Shown here: positions 45,395-58,019 of the stretch, in pieces
Layout of the letters: the number at the start of each line of letters is the position of its first letter
Position numbering within the stretch: position 1 is the first letter of the stretch
Program-made: the position numbers and the translations under genes
The notes under the pieces: generated by a model
What the model was told of the DNA's origin: nothing
The model's input: only the letters and a program-made list of their open reading frames with translations
Databases searched by the model: none
From: Vanessa cardui
Taxonomy: Eukaryota; Arthropoda; Insecta; Lepidoptera; Nymphalidae
NCBI RefSeq assembly: GCF_905220365.1
Contig: NC_061141.1
Span: 7,819,501 to 7,883,500, forward strand
Direction: 5' to 3'
DNA length: 64,000 bases

Positions 45395-45600
45395 AACCGA
45401 CTTCCAAAAGGCTCCAAATATACCAATAACTATAACTACATTATATAATCGTAAATCGACTTTTAAGTAGTCTAATATTTTTCATTTCATTTAACTTAGG
45501 AAGACTCTAAAAAATATGTTGAATACGCAATTATTTTTATTACTTTTTCGTGCATATTCATTTGTTTTAAAATAGTGTTTTGTTTGAAGTCGGTTTTTCT
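45395..45600. mobile_element. MITE-like remnant with 'aaccgactt' inverted ends
   Basis: The left end 'aaccgacttccaaaa' (45395-45409) and the right end 'tttgaagtcggttttt' (about 45584-45598) are inverted copies with one base difference. About 170 bp of AT-rich sequence lie between. These ends recur widely in lepidopteran repeats. No open frame is present. Confidence 0.5.
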
Positions 45601-45659
45601 TTTTGTTAAAATTTTTATTTATTCTTGTGTTTACTTAATGTTTATAATTAATTTCGTAC

Positions 45660-46500
45660 TCGTTAATATCACGAGGTAATCTGCTGGTGTCGGTTGAAAT
45701 TCGGTCTGAAATAACGTAGTGACCTCCAAACCATATAAAGTTCAAGAAGAAAGGAGTTTATAGCCCAGCAGTAGGACATATACAGTTTATTTAGTTTTTC
45801 TAATAAAAAATAAAAATATTGAAAATATTCAGAGCACTTTGATGTCAAAGAGTTAAAAATAAGATAGTTTCTGGAATAGAGCTTCTGCGTTTTATGTAAA
45901 GTTTCCAGTTCCAGTGAAATATGTAATGCAGTTGGCGTTATTTGTTTATCGCGATTGGTTCACGACGAGAGAAGTAGTATTTCCATAATGTAAAACCGTG
46001 TAACTAGTTAGTTTACCTATGGTACAACAGATGGCGCTGTATCAAATGATATAGTGTTTTATGATACATTTAAGAGTATATAGGTCAGTCTAGCATAGCT
46101 TTGAAATGAGATCACTTATTTTTCTCACCATCGAATGAAACATTACAATGTAAGTGCGTAAACAAAAAATATTTTGAACGTCAACAGAACTCGCAAAACA
46201 CGCGTTTGCACATTTCTGTGGAGAAAGTGAAAGGTCGCGGTCTAACTTGCGTCCGTGATTATAAACCGTCTATTTTGAATATAAAAATGTACATAAGTAT
46301 TCTAATAAATGTGAATATCTTTTTAATTCGTTTGTATAATAACGTTGCGTGTCACTCGTCATCTATTGCTAACGGTATGATCAACACGAAATGCTATTAC
46401 CAAGCTATTGCAATGATTATGACGAGTTATGGTGATATATATCTTGTTTGCTAAGCAATGGCGCTGTAGTTTAGACTGGGTTCACCGTAGGGTTTTCAAA
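45660..46500. other. Spacer with CTCF-like motifs and possible SINE tail debris
   Basis: 'gcccagcagtaggacatata' at about 45763 resembles a SINE 3' end. AGATGGCGC occurs at 46029-46037 and aatggcgctgt at about 46458. The 82-codon frame at 46206 has no recognisable motif. Confidence 0.35.
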
Positions 46501-46509
46501 TTCATACTT

Positions 46510-49500
46510 GAATAATACGTATGGACATATTTTAAGTAATACATACATATTTATAAATGTTGAAATATAGTTTTAAATGTAAGCATATGTTATGGTACAA
46601 TAGACGGAATATATCGATTTCAATTTCATAAATATTGTGGGTTTAAATAAAAAATATGTGTAATATCTTTGGTTGCGATCATAGTTCAAGCCGAGTTCAA
46701 AGTACACAAACATTTACCCAACCTAATGTACGGGGGGTATAAAAGTTGTCCGATAGTGTCTGGACGAAGTTAAAAATGTTACGGAGAAGTATTGAGAGAC
46801 CATCAATTCACCATCTGATACAGGATACCAAGTTATTATTCAAGCTGCTAATACATTTCGAAACAAAGAGAATCCACTATAAAACGTGTATAAAGAAGGG
46901 GTGGCAGCCCTAGTTCCCGGGGAGGTGGTCCCCTCACTACACGTGTTTCGTTTGGGTTTAACCGTTATTTAGGTCAAAATAAGACAGTGAAACATTAGGA
47001 CATGTGTTTTATTGCGAATTTAAAGTTTGACTTTAATGATTCAATTGCTTTTCTTAATGATTATTAATGAAATGATACTTGCTGTAATGGCTCTGCCATA
47101 TGGTATAGAATACGCGTCGCGTAACGGAAGATAACAATTTGAAATCCAGACAAGTTGGAGCTAACTGAATTTAAATAAAATTAGTATACTGTTTGCACTG
47201 TGCTCTTAATGGGATCTTAAACTTTATACACATCAATCTTGTTTGTTTTAGGCTGTTTATGAATATATTTTCAAAATGATTGGTCCAAATATTAATGTAT
47301 TCAATTTGATGATTAGCAGTGGAAGAATATATTGAATAAAATTAAAATATTCATACTATTAGACAAATTACACACACATAGATTACTTATGTATGTTATA
47401 ATTTTGCTGCATAAACTAGTAATTCTTCCGCCCGACAATTTTCTCTCCGATCACATTGAAATTAAGCTAAATGTTAAAATTAACATAATACAACATTAAA
47501 ACTAAATAATAATAAACATTCTGTATAATTATACAGCTTATGAAACTATAATCAGATGAGTTGTTATTAAATATATCATTAATTCGGACAACACAAACAA
47601 ATAAAACTTATCGCTTTGTGATTTACATTATAATATTTCGATGTTATATTGTTTTTTAATTAGTTGTGCCGATATCCTGTACATGCATACATATGTAGCT
47701 ATAAATGTGTGCATTATAGAACACTTGTGCATTCTTCTATAATTCGATGAGATGGCAATTTCCAAAACAAAGAAGATCAGCAGCTAGGTCATCGGTTTAG
47801 AACGCATTCGAGTCGTAGGTGTGTAAAATTTATAACAGGAAACTTCGGTTTTCTTCTAAGAATATTTTGAAGAAAATATTTAATGATTTGGCGTCACATG
47901 GAGCGGTTGAATCATGGAACTCGAGATCTGCTGCTTTGTTAACGAGCCTCTAGACCCATAACAATTTGTAATTACAAAACTAATTATTATTTATGGTGTT
48001 TGATATGATTTAAATCGACCCCCAGACTCTAAATAGTTAAAATATTTTACATGTATTAGATTTATTGGTAGCTATGAATTAATAATAATAATAAAAATTA
48101 TTTTCTCTATCTATATGTACATGTTTTATGTTACCATGTAAAGATGTTCCAAGCTATCCTCTTAAAAGTTAAGATAATACTATCAGATGCCTTAATCGTT
48201 TAAAATAACCAACATATAAAAGTAGGCTATAAATATAGATTAACATATCGTTACAAATTATAAACTCGTAGTGTGGGAAACTGGCGTAACAGTTTTGACC
48301 TCCTCTCGCACCGCTCCGCGTATGAGAAGAAATTCTGGCTCCTTTTACTTTTAATACCGTAACACGTACTGAATCACTCGTGTGATGTCAATGAAATACT
48401 TTTATCTTTTGAAGATATAATTGCTGAACTTGCTAGTCAAATTTACACAGAACAAAAAAGGTTTTCCAATATGACATTTCAAAGTACTTATTACCTTTTG
48501 AATCTAAACATCAAATCATTGCGACGAAATATGTCATTCTTAATCGGTAACGCAGATTATCGCTCAAACTGAGCACACGAAAATAGATCTTAAGGTGACA
48601 AAGCTTTTCATACCCCGACTGTACATTGAACTTTTGATTATTTAATTCGAGTGTAATGGTAACTAATGATGACATCCTAAAATGGTAAAAAGAAACGTGC
48701 AATAGCAACACGTACTACGCGTGCGTTTACACGGAGCACGTGATAGAAGTTAAAGTCTTTACGTCAGAAACGTTTATGCGAATGCGAAATAGATACTGGA
48801 CACATTTGGTTTCACATTCATACGCACTCACTGCAATTGATTTGAATTCCCGCTATTAAATTTACATTAAATGATTTATATAAATTAAAACAAACTGTTC
48901 TCAATGATTAATCATGAAATCTCAGAAACTGTAAACCTACAAAATTGAAATGTGACATGTAGGTTCCGTATAGAGTTTAGACTGAAGACATCCGCTAAGA
49001 ACGGATTTTACGACAAGAAACGAAGTTTGTGTTTTATAAATGCGGGTTCAGCTAGTTTCAAAATACAATTTACACAATAATATCCTCGCGAGTTAGAAAT
49101 ATTGATATAAGCTAATGTAGTAACAGATTATAAAAAATACTTAAGTGGTTTTCTTTGTGTAAGATCAGATTTTTGTCATATTATATTTTTATACAATTAC
49201 TTTTAATCATTACAGACTAAATTAAAGAAGTACGTTATGGCCGTTCTAGTGTTTCAAAGAGCAAGTAAAACCATTAATATTAGTTATCGAGACACTCTAT
49301 TACCTTGTTAAATAACTTAAGTAATATATAACTGGTTTCGCTGCCCTTATTTAAGGCGATATCAGAAGCTTTGTTATCAGACGCGTGTAGAATCAAAACT
49401 ATGTAATAATACTTACAATAAGTAAAAGTATTGTTCTCGTATTTATAAATTCTTGGTGTATTAAATTCTAATTATATTTTATGGTGGTATTAAAGGCTAT

Positions 49501-50235
49501 ACGAAAGTCATCACTTCGTAAATATCTCAACAGAAAACCCTTATAACTCATTGGTCTGACCCGAAGTTCAAACCCACGACCTTAAGACATGCAACCTCTA
49601 AGTCTCGTACAAAAACGAGTCCCGGACAACGAGTCAGTATATAAATTAGTCTTATTTATTTTGCACCATGTTTTCTGGTAAAGTAAGAAAACAATTAATT
49701 ATAGATCACCTATTCTCTCTTCTGATTGGTGGGAAACACGAACGTGACCCTGCGTTGGCATAATAATGAAATTATACGCTTTATTAACGTTTCTAAGAAG
49801 TAATGTTGATGAAACACAAGAGAATATGTATTGCCTTTATCGTTTATTGATAACTTTAGTATAAATAGTGTGTATAGTATATTTATTCAAGCAACAATAA
49901 CATTGTCGGTATATAACATCGTTTTATTTACAAATGGTTTGAATAAATTTCATATCGTAACATGTTAACAAGGTAACAATTACGGAGTAGACTTAATGTT
50001 ATAAGTCGATAAGACATCTATTTCTGTATTAGATAAATAAACAAATGTTGACTGATGTTTAAGAAACTACCTAATTTAAATCAGACTACCGAACTGACTA
50101 TATCACTATATTGAGAACGCTAAACAGATTTAGATGAAATTTATACTAAAGGATAGTTCTAGTCCCGGGGAAGGACTTATTCGAATTTTTTAATTCATCT
50201 TCACGGGAGTAAATTACGGTGACGGTTTGTGTTTT
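46510..50235. other. Long non-coding stretch
   Basis: No exon was recognised. A TATA-like 'ggggtataaaag' lies near 46735 and a GC-richer patch at 46895-46945 ('agttcccggggaggtggtcc'). Decayed tRNA-SINE-like debris may lie at about 47080-47170 and 47750-47960. Confidence 0.4.
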
Positions 50236-50239
50236 ATAA

Positions 50240-50450
50240 ATTTACTATCGACCGGACCTGGCTTCGCATGTGTTCAATGCTGATGTTCAAAATATGTTTA
50301 TTTACGACATTACTTTAAAACCTCTAAAATTATCAGTCTTTCTCTTCTACATTGTTCATTTAAACGTACAAACCTTGCTCTTGAACCGATCTGTCTATTA
50401 ATAAAACCGCATCGAAATCAGTTTAAAGATGTTTTTAAGATGATATTTGT
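50240..50450 (+). repeat. Dispersed repeat family D, second copy
   Basis: It includes 'ggacctggcttcgcatgtgt', 'tcaatgctgatgttcaaaat', 'ttgaaccgatctgtctatta' and 'aaccgcatcgaaatcagttt', in the order of family D. It is diverged. Confidence 0.6.
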
Positions 50451-50459
50451 TAAAAGAAA

Positions 50460-51605
50460 TTCAGTATCCCATCGCAGTACGAACTACCTGACCCTAAATA
50501 TCAAAATCTATCCAATCGATTTTTAGGAAGTCAGTGACACATCGTACAGAAGAATTGTACCGGTAATGATGATGCAGTTCCATAAACAAATCATTTTTTT
50601 AGGATATGTGATAACAAATGATGATATTAAAACATTTCGATTCGGAAAAAAACGCTTTAATATTTCGTTAAGTTCTGAAAATTTTAACAAGGTCGATAAG
50701 ACGTCGTTATCATAAAGATTACTAATTACATATTCGTTTGACCTTGTCTCGATTCGCGTCACGCGATTTTGGATAAAGTTTTGTTATAAATATACGATTA
50801 TTATCGTCGTTTCGTCGTCGAATGTTTTCAGTTTTGTATATTTTACGAAATATGTGTATGATATGAAATTGTAATGGCGTCGATCGTGCTATTTTTAAAC
50901 TTTAATTTATGTTGCCATTCTGTTCGCTCAAAATGTTCGCATGTGTTTATAAAATGTCTGGTTTGATGTTGCAACTGGTTGTATTGACTATAGTGTAATC
51001 AAATAATAATAATTACCTTAATTTGATTATATATTTATAGATCATTAAAAAAGGTTTGATAGTTGGAAAATTAATTATTATGTTAAAAAACATTTAATAT
51101 ACTGAAAATTGTTTATGTATAATAACGATAAGTAAATATGTATATTTTAAACAGGAAATGTCATCAAAAATATTGCTAAGTACGTTTTATATTAACCAAT
51201 ACAAGCGAAACATATATAAGATTCCACTAATTAGATTAAAATACACTAAAAATACAACGGTAAACAATGATAATATCAAATTTTTATTTGTGAAGAATAT
51301 TTTGAGATAAAGAATACCATACATTGTAGTTTAAATGTGAAATAATAATTTACTTATTCGTGACATTTTCCAGTAATTAGTGTGAGTAGCAACTTTATCC
51401 ATCACTACTTTTAAATTATAATTTTATGTGCTATGGCAACACATATACAGGTATATCTATGTACATATTTAATATTCTACGTGCGATAACATTTTTGTCG
51501 CGAAACAAAATTTATGTAAATGATCAATTTATTGTTAAATCGTTTAAGTACAACTTGTTTTTATAAGGTTATCGTTATATATTTGTTTTGTACAAAATTA
51601 ATATC
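50460..51605. other. AT-rich spacer
   Basis: No gene or recognisable repeat was seen. CG-rich 'cgtcgtttcgtcgtcg' lies at about 50804. Confidence 0.5.
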
Positions 51606-51609
51606 GATA

Positions 51610-51905
51610 TTATATATGCATAGTTTTTTTATTTGGTGGTAGGTCTTTGTGCCGTCTGAACAAGTAGCACCAGATCAGATATTATACCGCCAAATATCAA
51701 TACTAAGTACTGTTGTGTTTCGGTTTCTAGGGTTAGTGAGTCAGTGTAACTACAGGCACAAGGGACGTAACATCTTATCGTCTTGAAGATTGATCTCTTT
51801 TTGATTGATTGGTGATATAAGGAATGTTGAATATTTCTTACAGCGCCATTGTCTATGGGCGGTGGTGACTGGTGGTGACTAATTACCATTTGGTGGCCGA
51901 TTTGA
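51610..51905 (-). repeat. Dispersed repeat family B, minus copy, nearly full length
   Basis: The + strand reads 'tttggtggtaggtctttgtg', 'ccgccaaatatcaatactaa', 'gtactgttgtgtttcgg', 'ctacaggcacaagggacgta', 'acatcttatcg', 'cttacagcgccattgtctat', 'gggcggtggtgac' and 'ccatttggtggccg'. This is the reverse of the 3472 copy. The antisense 86-codon frame is inside it. Confidence 0.82.
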
Positions 51906-52413
51906 AAATCTTTTGTAAAATCATTTCCGCATTATTCTGTATCTCTATATGTTGTGTATATTGTGTCATAGAAGTTATTGAATGGTAAGTTTTATCATAC
52001 GTGTTCTACAGATCGGCAGATATATGCGGGTAATTATTTAATAAATACGTGGATCAGTAGTGCTGTTCATTATACAATTATTTTATGATAAAATAATAAT
52101 TAAAATATTAATATTTCGATATCGATAAGTTTTTTAAATATTAAATCAAATTTATTGTGCTTCGGAACGCATAAATATTTAAATTATATAAGATTAGACA
52201 AATTATATTAAAATTATTAAGTTTTTTTAATATATAATATTGATCTTAAAATATTCAATAATAATTTAAGCATCTTACCTGTGTTATTCATAATACATAC
52301 ATCAATATTCTTTCAAGTATATAAGTTCATTTAAATATATAGTTTGATATTTTTTTTATCATTTTATCTATAAGGATAGCATAAATTAGGTTCCCTAAGT
52401 GTTTTTCAGTGGT

Positions 52414-52416
<3 letters not shown>

Positions 52417-52479
<63 letters not shown>
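52417..52479. repeat. (TA)n microsatellite, about 63 bp
   Basis: About 31 uninterrupted ta units. The length is likely polymorphic and may be mis-assembled. Confidence 0.97.
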
Positions 52480-52481
<2 letters not shown>

Positions 52482-52499
52482 CTGAAAGTCACTTACCAC

Positions 52500-55275
52500 A
52501 ATTTATAACGAATAAAGATTTCATCTTGGTCGTTTAATATACTCGGCAATCCCAAGCATGTTAAGTAATCAGCCAGCGAGCTGCTAGTCGATATAGCGGA
52601 TATATATTTATATATAACGTGTGTACAAAGGACGTACAATTATTTCTCGAGGTCTCGTCTGTTATTTATGTGCAAGTGTTCTTCGGATGTAAACATTGAG
52701 TAAACTATTAAGAGCCAATAGCCTTTCAATTAATGTTCTTAATTGCTTTATTATCTCGATCGTATCGTCATTAATTCTGCATTCGCTTTTGTTGGCTGAT
52801 CCATTAGCCGATGTAGTAATCTATTACAGTTTTGTGTTTAATAAAATACCGTCTAATTTCGTTTCGTACGTTTTTAAATGCGTTTGGTTTTTTTTAAAGC
52901 TACCCTAAGTTGTTTCTTATTAATTCATACCCATATAAGTTTACTTTATTAAATGTTATGAAGATTCTAGGTTCGAAATTTAGATTATGTTAGTTAATAA
53001 CTTCGTATTAAATAAATAAAAGTTAATTTATATCCTTATTATTATTCTTACTTTCCTTTTATTAATATTATAATGATAAGTATTACATAGTAAGTCTGAT
53101 ATTTGACAATAATAGACAGGACAGATTATTAAAATGATTTAAATTATGTATGAAGTAAAACTCAAACGACTGGCACTCTTTATGGAATGTTGTAAAAACC
53201 CAAAAAGATATATTCATTTAAATATTGCATCAAAATTCAAGAAAAAGTTAAAGCCGGTAAATTTCGCGGAAGCGTTTCGATATCGCAGTGGGACGAAAAT
53301 AATTCTGATTCACAAATCTTCGGTCAATGTTACTGCAATGTCATGTCTTGCTGCTCGGAAGTGTGACGAGAATGCGTGATCTGCGATTTGAGCGAGCTGC
53401 AATGGAAGATTTTACTGAGAATCCGTAGATATTTAAATTAACTTTATCGATAAACTTATCATCGTTTTAGTTTATCGGAGATTGTGTGATGTAATTTCGT
53501 TCAAAACTAAGGTATTGTACGAAACAGATCTAACGACGTACGGAGATTCGGGGACATGGTTTTTGTTATACATAATAGATAATGTGTTATCTCATTGAAG
53601 ATAATTCTCTATCTTGAGCTGATGTAACTTGTTTTGCTTGCATTTACCCCCGTTTTTTCCAAGTTTCGTATTGATTTTATTTATAGTCTGTAAAGGTAAG
53701 GCTATTGAACATAATTTAATTCAATACATAGGCTATCTAATGCAAAATTAATATCAAACTACTACATCCTGAGACTAGCGTTTCAAACAAACCCTTCTAC
53801 TTTATATTTATGTAGTTTATAATAAAACGTAGTATTAAAATAGATAAGAAAAATAACTATCTGGTCTGGGAAAGAAAAGAATCTATTTTCACTCCATGAT
53901 AACATAGTATTGCGATATTATAAAAGTAAACTATCGCTATAGATGTATGTTGTGTTATTTATTTTCTTTGATTTATTGGTGTAGTAACACTTATGTATAA
54001 GAATGTCCCAAGCAATGCAAAGCGTCCTTTGAAGTCTCAAAAGAAATAATCGATCCCTAAAACGTCGGTCGCGTCACGTAACATATGGTATTAAATATGC
54101 TTGACCTTGCCTTGCCCCGTGTTAATGAACTCGCACCGAACTTCCGAATTAGCACCTTCGCAGCCGTTGGTATTAATACGCCGCTACATTATAACGTGAT
54201 AAGTAAACATTACGTTTATAGGAAAATTATGACGGTTTTTCGTTAATTATGTCTGATTTATGTCACTAATACGATGTAGGAAATATATGGAGTGTTATTA
54301 GTCTGCATGTAAATGATGGATATTTTGCACATACAACGCGTTATCATGTTAATTTTTAAAAGAGGAATATATTTTTAAATTAAACTGTAAGTAATTCATA
54401 AATCATATTTTATAATAATTCACATTATTATTTTGATTTTGAATTGTAGTATATAATACGTATGCATGCAAATTTGAAGTTCTTTAATGTTTACGGAGAT
54501 AGCCTTATTTATGTATAAATAATAGTAAACTTATTTTATATCCTCTTTCAAATTTCCACATCCCATATTAAAGATATGTATTATTATTTTGAAGTCGTCA
54601 TGACGTCATAATTTTATTTTATAGGTACATTTATTTCTTATATCCTTTTTTTTTATGTATTTATTGTTCGTTTGGTCGAGTATCACGCAAAAACTGTGTG
54701 AGTGATTTCGATGAAACAATGTTTTTTTTTAAAGCATGTGAACTTCAAACAAGCTTTTAACTCGCTACGATATTGACAACCGGATGTATATATAAATAAA
54801 TTTGTCATTTACTAGTAGATAATATATATAATATGTACACAATAATGTAGACACTAAAGGCCACACATTTGTAGCTTGATTTTTATTTTATTAAAATAAC
54901 AAACTTAAATTACTCGAAAATATTAGTCAATTTTTCTTAACGTGTTAACAAAATTCCGATATACAAGTCATTGGCGATGTTTCTTAAGCCACTTTCGTTC
55001 TCGCGATGTTTTATGGCTTTTCTCACGATGCGAGCGATCAATCGACGATCCGTACGTGATAGTATTCAGAGCGAAACGACACATCTTATGACAATGTCTA
55101 TTGACTGTCGTTTATTGCATATCTCCTATCGGAGGACACGAATCATTGTGGTAATTGTATAAATTATTAACACAACTATTTATAGAGTTTAGTTGACAAT
55201 ATTATAATCATAAAGAGACTAATAGCCTATTCGAATCGAAATAGGAATAAAGTTAAACAAATATATCTATATATA
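52500..55275. other. Long non-coding stretch
   Basis: No exon was recognised. GC-richer unique patches lie at 53250-53400, 54050-54180 and 54970-55140. Short frames there (at 53146 and 54971) have no recognisable motifs. Confidence 0.45.
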
Positions 55276-55278
55276 TAT

Positions 55279-55337
55279 AGCGAATCATAAGAAATAATAA
55301 AATATAACTTATATTTTATTATTTCTTATGATTCGCT
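55279..55337. repeat. 59-bp perfect palindrome
   Basis: The arms 55279-55307 and 55309-55337 are exact reverse complements of 29 nt with a single-base centre (c at 55308). The arm begins 'agcgaatcataagaaataat'. It is preceded by a short AT repeat. Such perfection implies a recent origin by fold-back duplication, or an assembly artefact. Confidence 0.95.
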
Positions 55338-55919
55338 TATAACACAGCTATATTGTGAAAAATAATTATTTAAAATACACTTAACTACTTATATCCACTT
55401 ATTTAGTTCCGATAAGAGTTCGTCGACGTTCAAAACGCAATTTTTTAACGAATACGTAATGAATATCATTGACTAATCAAGTTCTCGACCAATGATATTG
55501 CGTCAATTCGCTTTCAATGTTGTTTATTTAGCTTTTATCCTTTTGTGGTTAGAATAATATACATATACTCTATAGTTACATAGTGAAGTTCTATTTTTAA
55601 AAATAAATCAAATGTATTTATATACTTTTGTTTGAGGACTTTCAAGCCACAGGTATATACAAAAATCCTCTTCATTTTGTGTCAGGTGTATTCAATAGAT
55701 AAAATCAGTTCAGAACCTCGACGATACAGATGGTAGTGACAGATTAATGCTAGATTATTTGACTATATACGGTCAGTCAAGGGTACGCGCTCATAAAATA
55801 TCGCTACTAAACATGGACTACTGAACTACAAAGCTTAAATTATAGACGTCGCATCCGACATATACGCTATCGGTTCTCACAGCGTTTTAATGCTACAAAT
55901 ATATTTGATAAAGATTTAA

Positions 55920-56262
55920 GTTCTATTCAACAACAACAACAACAACAACAACCACAGCCTGTAAATTCCCACTGCTGGGCTAAAGGCCTCCTCTCCCTTT
56001 TAAAGAGAAGGTTTGGAACATATTCCACCACGCTGTTTCAATGCGGGTTGGTGGAATGCACATGTGGTAGAATTTCTATGAATTTTGTAATATGTAGGTT
56101 TCCTCACGATGTTTTCCTTCACCGCTGAGCACGAGATGAATTATAAAGACAAATTAAGCACATGAATCAGCGGTGCTTACCTGGGTTTGGTTTTTTTCAT
56201 TCATCGGTTAAGATGCACGCGTTCTAACCGCTGGGCCATCTCGACTCTTAGGCGTTCTATTC
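55920..56262 (-). mobile_element. SINE (family A), full length, minus orientation, 9-bp target duplication
   Basis: The flanks 'gttctattc' at 55920-55928 and 56254-56262 bound it. The + strand starts with a (CAA)n tail, then 'cctgtaaattcccactgctg', 'ggctaaaggcctcc', 'catattccaccacgctg', 'ggtttcctcacgatgttttc', and ends with the tRNA-like head 'gggccatctcgact'. Confidence 0.9.
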
Positions 56263-56367
56263 GGTTCTTCCCTAATCATCAAAATATTTAACTGAAGGTG
56301 TGTTTATCTTTTATCTTACTTAGGACTATATTTTTTAGAAATCACGCGACGTCACCTTGCCTTTATA

Positions 56368-56402
56368 CCGGAAGTATGCACCAGGAACAATGTATATATA
56401 AA
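56368..56402 (+). promoter_or_regulatory. ETS-containing block, copy 1
   Basis: It begins CCGGAAGTATGCACCAGGAA and continues to taaaa. CCGGAAGT is the consensus ETS core. 28 of 35 positions match the block at 56688-56722 with no gap. Confidence 0.4.
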
Positions 56403-56687
56403 ACGCGTTACACGTTTGCAACGTGTTCGATGTATGCCAGCGCACGTTTGCGTGTGTGTAATGGGATTTTTTTAAATGAATTTGTAACGAGACGGTGCTC
56501 GATAAAATATTGTGTAATTGTATGTAGTTCAGCTTTTACACGATATTGATTTTGTGAATAGCCGCTAATAAAATATGGCTATTTATTCGCATGCTCCGAA
56601 GACGATATATTGGCGTATTTATCTAATTTAATGCCACATTGTCTAGAGACGTCTCGTCGTCGGCTAGTCGCGTGGGCCGTCTCGATG

Positions 56688-56722
56688 CCGGAAGTGTGCA
56701 CTCGGCACAATGTGCATGTAAA
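56688..56722 (+). promoter_or_regulatory. ETS-containing block, copy 2
   Basis: It begins CCGGAAGTGTGCACTCGGCA and continues to taaaa. It is set in a CpG-richer patch (56640-56770) that stands out from the AT-rich background. Confidence 0.4.
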
Positions 56723-56829
56723 ATGCGAACGTGACCTCCGTATGTGTAACCGTCTTTATAAATGCGTCTTTAGTATTTTATTCCTTGTACGGTAAGGCAA
56801 TATTGTCTCATTTGTAAAAAAAAACGTGC

Positions 56830-57380
56830 TATAAAAGCGAAGTCTCTGAAAAAACATAAAATAATTTAATTCGTTTGTTAGAGTTACTATTTTTATACAG
56901 CTAATTTTTATATAATGGTTAACTGGAGGTGTTACGAACCCAGAAATACCTTAGACGGTGCGTTATAAAACGAAATATTTACTCATTATAACAATATTGT
57001 AATTGTTGTTTTGTTATAATATATGCTTATAGTTTAAGCGCTTCGTTCAATTTTGCCATATGTAAAAACATCATTGAATATTTTGTTCATGAAGTTTGGA
57101 TTACAAACTGCATCATTATAAGCTCATGTAGATTGTAGACATACCTGCATGAGTGACTAGTTTATAGCTCCCGGGCATTGTCCTGTAATGGCGGTCTGTC
57201 TGTGTCTAGAAATGAGCTCGCCTAAGTGTCTTAGCTTTTAAGAGCGGTAATAGGAGATGTTGTCCTGAATGCAGATATTTTTTTACGCCTTTTATTATAA
57301 AGAAAGAACGTAACTGTTGAATAATTAAAAGGATTAAACTCATTCAATAAATATTTAATGTTGTGTTTTAGAGTATGATA
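56830..57380. other. AT-rich spacer
   Basis: No gene or recognisable repeat was seen. Confidence 0.5.
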
Positions 57381-57628
57381 ACATTTGGTTAGTTAATTCT
57401 GTAGGTAAATGTTAGTAAAAGATTTTTGTTGAGATTTTTTTAATTTTTATTTTTCAGTCTGATTGAGCTTTGAACAATTTGTTTATTTGCCCCTTTAATA
57501 ATTCACATTTGGTTAGTTAATTCTGTAGGTAAATGTTAGTAAAAGATTTTTGTTGAGATTTTTTTAATTTTTATTTTTCAGTCTGATTGAGCTTTGAACA
57601 ATTTGTTTATTTGCCCCTTTAATAATTC
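57381..57628. repeat. Perfect tandem duplication of 124 bp
   Basis: The unit 57381-57504 ('acatttggttagttaattct' to 'ctttaataattc') is repeated without any difference at 57505-57628. Each unit contains a T-rich 'atttttatttttcag' string that looks like a splice acceptor, but no open exon follows. Confidence 0.97.
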
Positions 57629-58019
57629 AATATCGTAGTTTTAGGGAACATATTTGGTGGAAATTGGTGGAGCTGGTTCCAAATTAAAAGTACAAAAATC
57701 CTGTAATAATGATTCATGGAAGAAGACTAGGGCTCTAATTGGTAGGGATGTACATAGTGAAGGTAGTGTTATTTTAAAAAACTCATCCAAACATTAAGTA
57801 TTACAGTCTACGCTACCGACCAACCGTATCCCCGTTAATTTACATCTAAACCACGCTCATCACTAAGTGGTTTAATGAGTAATTATCCTTTCATATACCT
57901 TTTAAACATCAATGATACAGAAACCGTTTAAAGGTCAGCGTTATAATTATGATGTTTATAGACTAGGCTCGTAGGTAAATCGTTTATTAAAATACAATAT
58001 CGTATTAAATTCAACCTTG

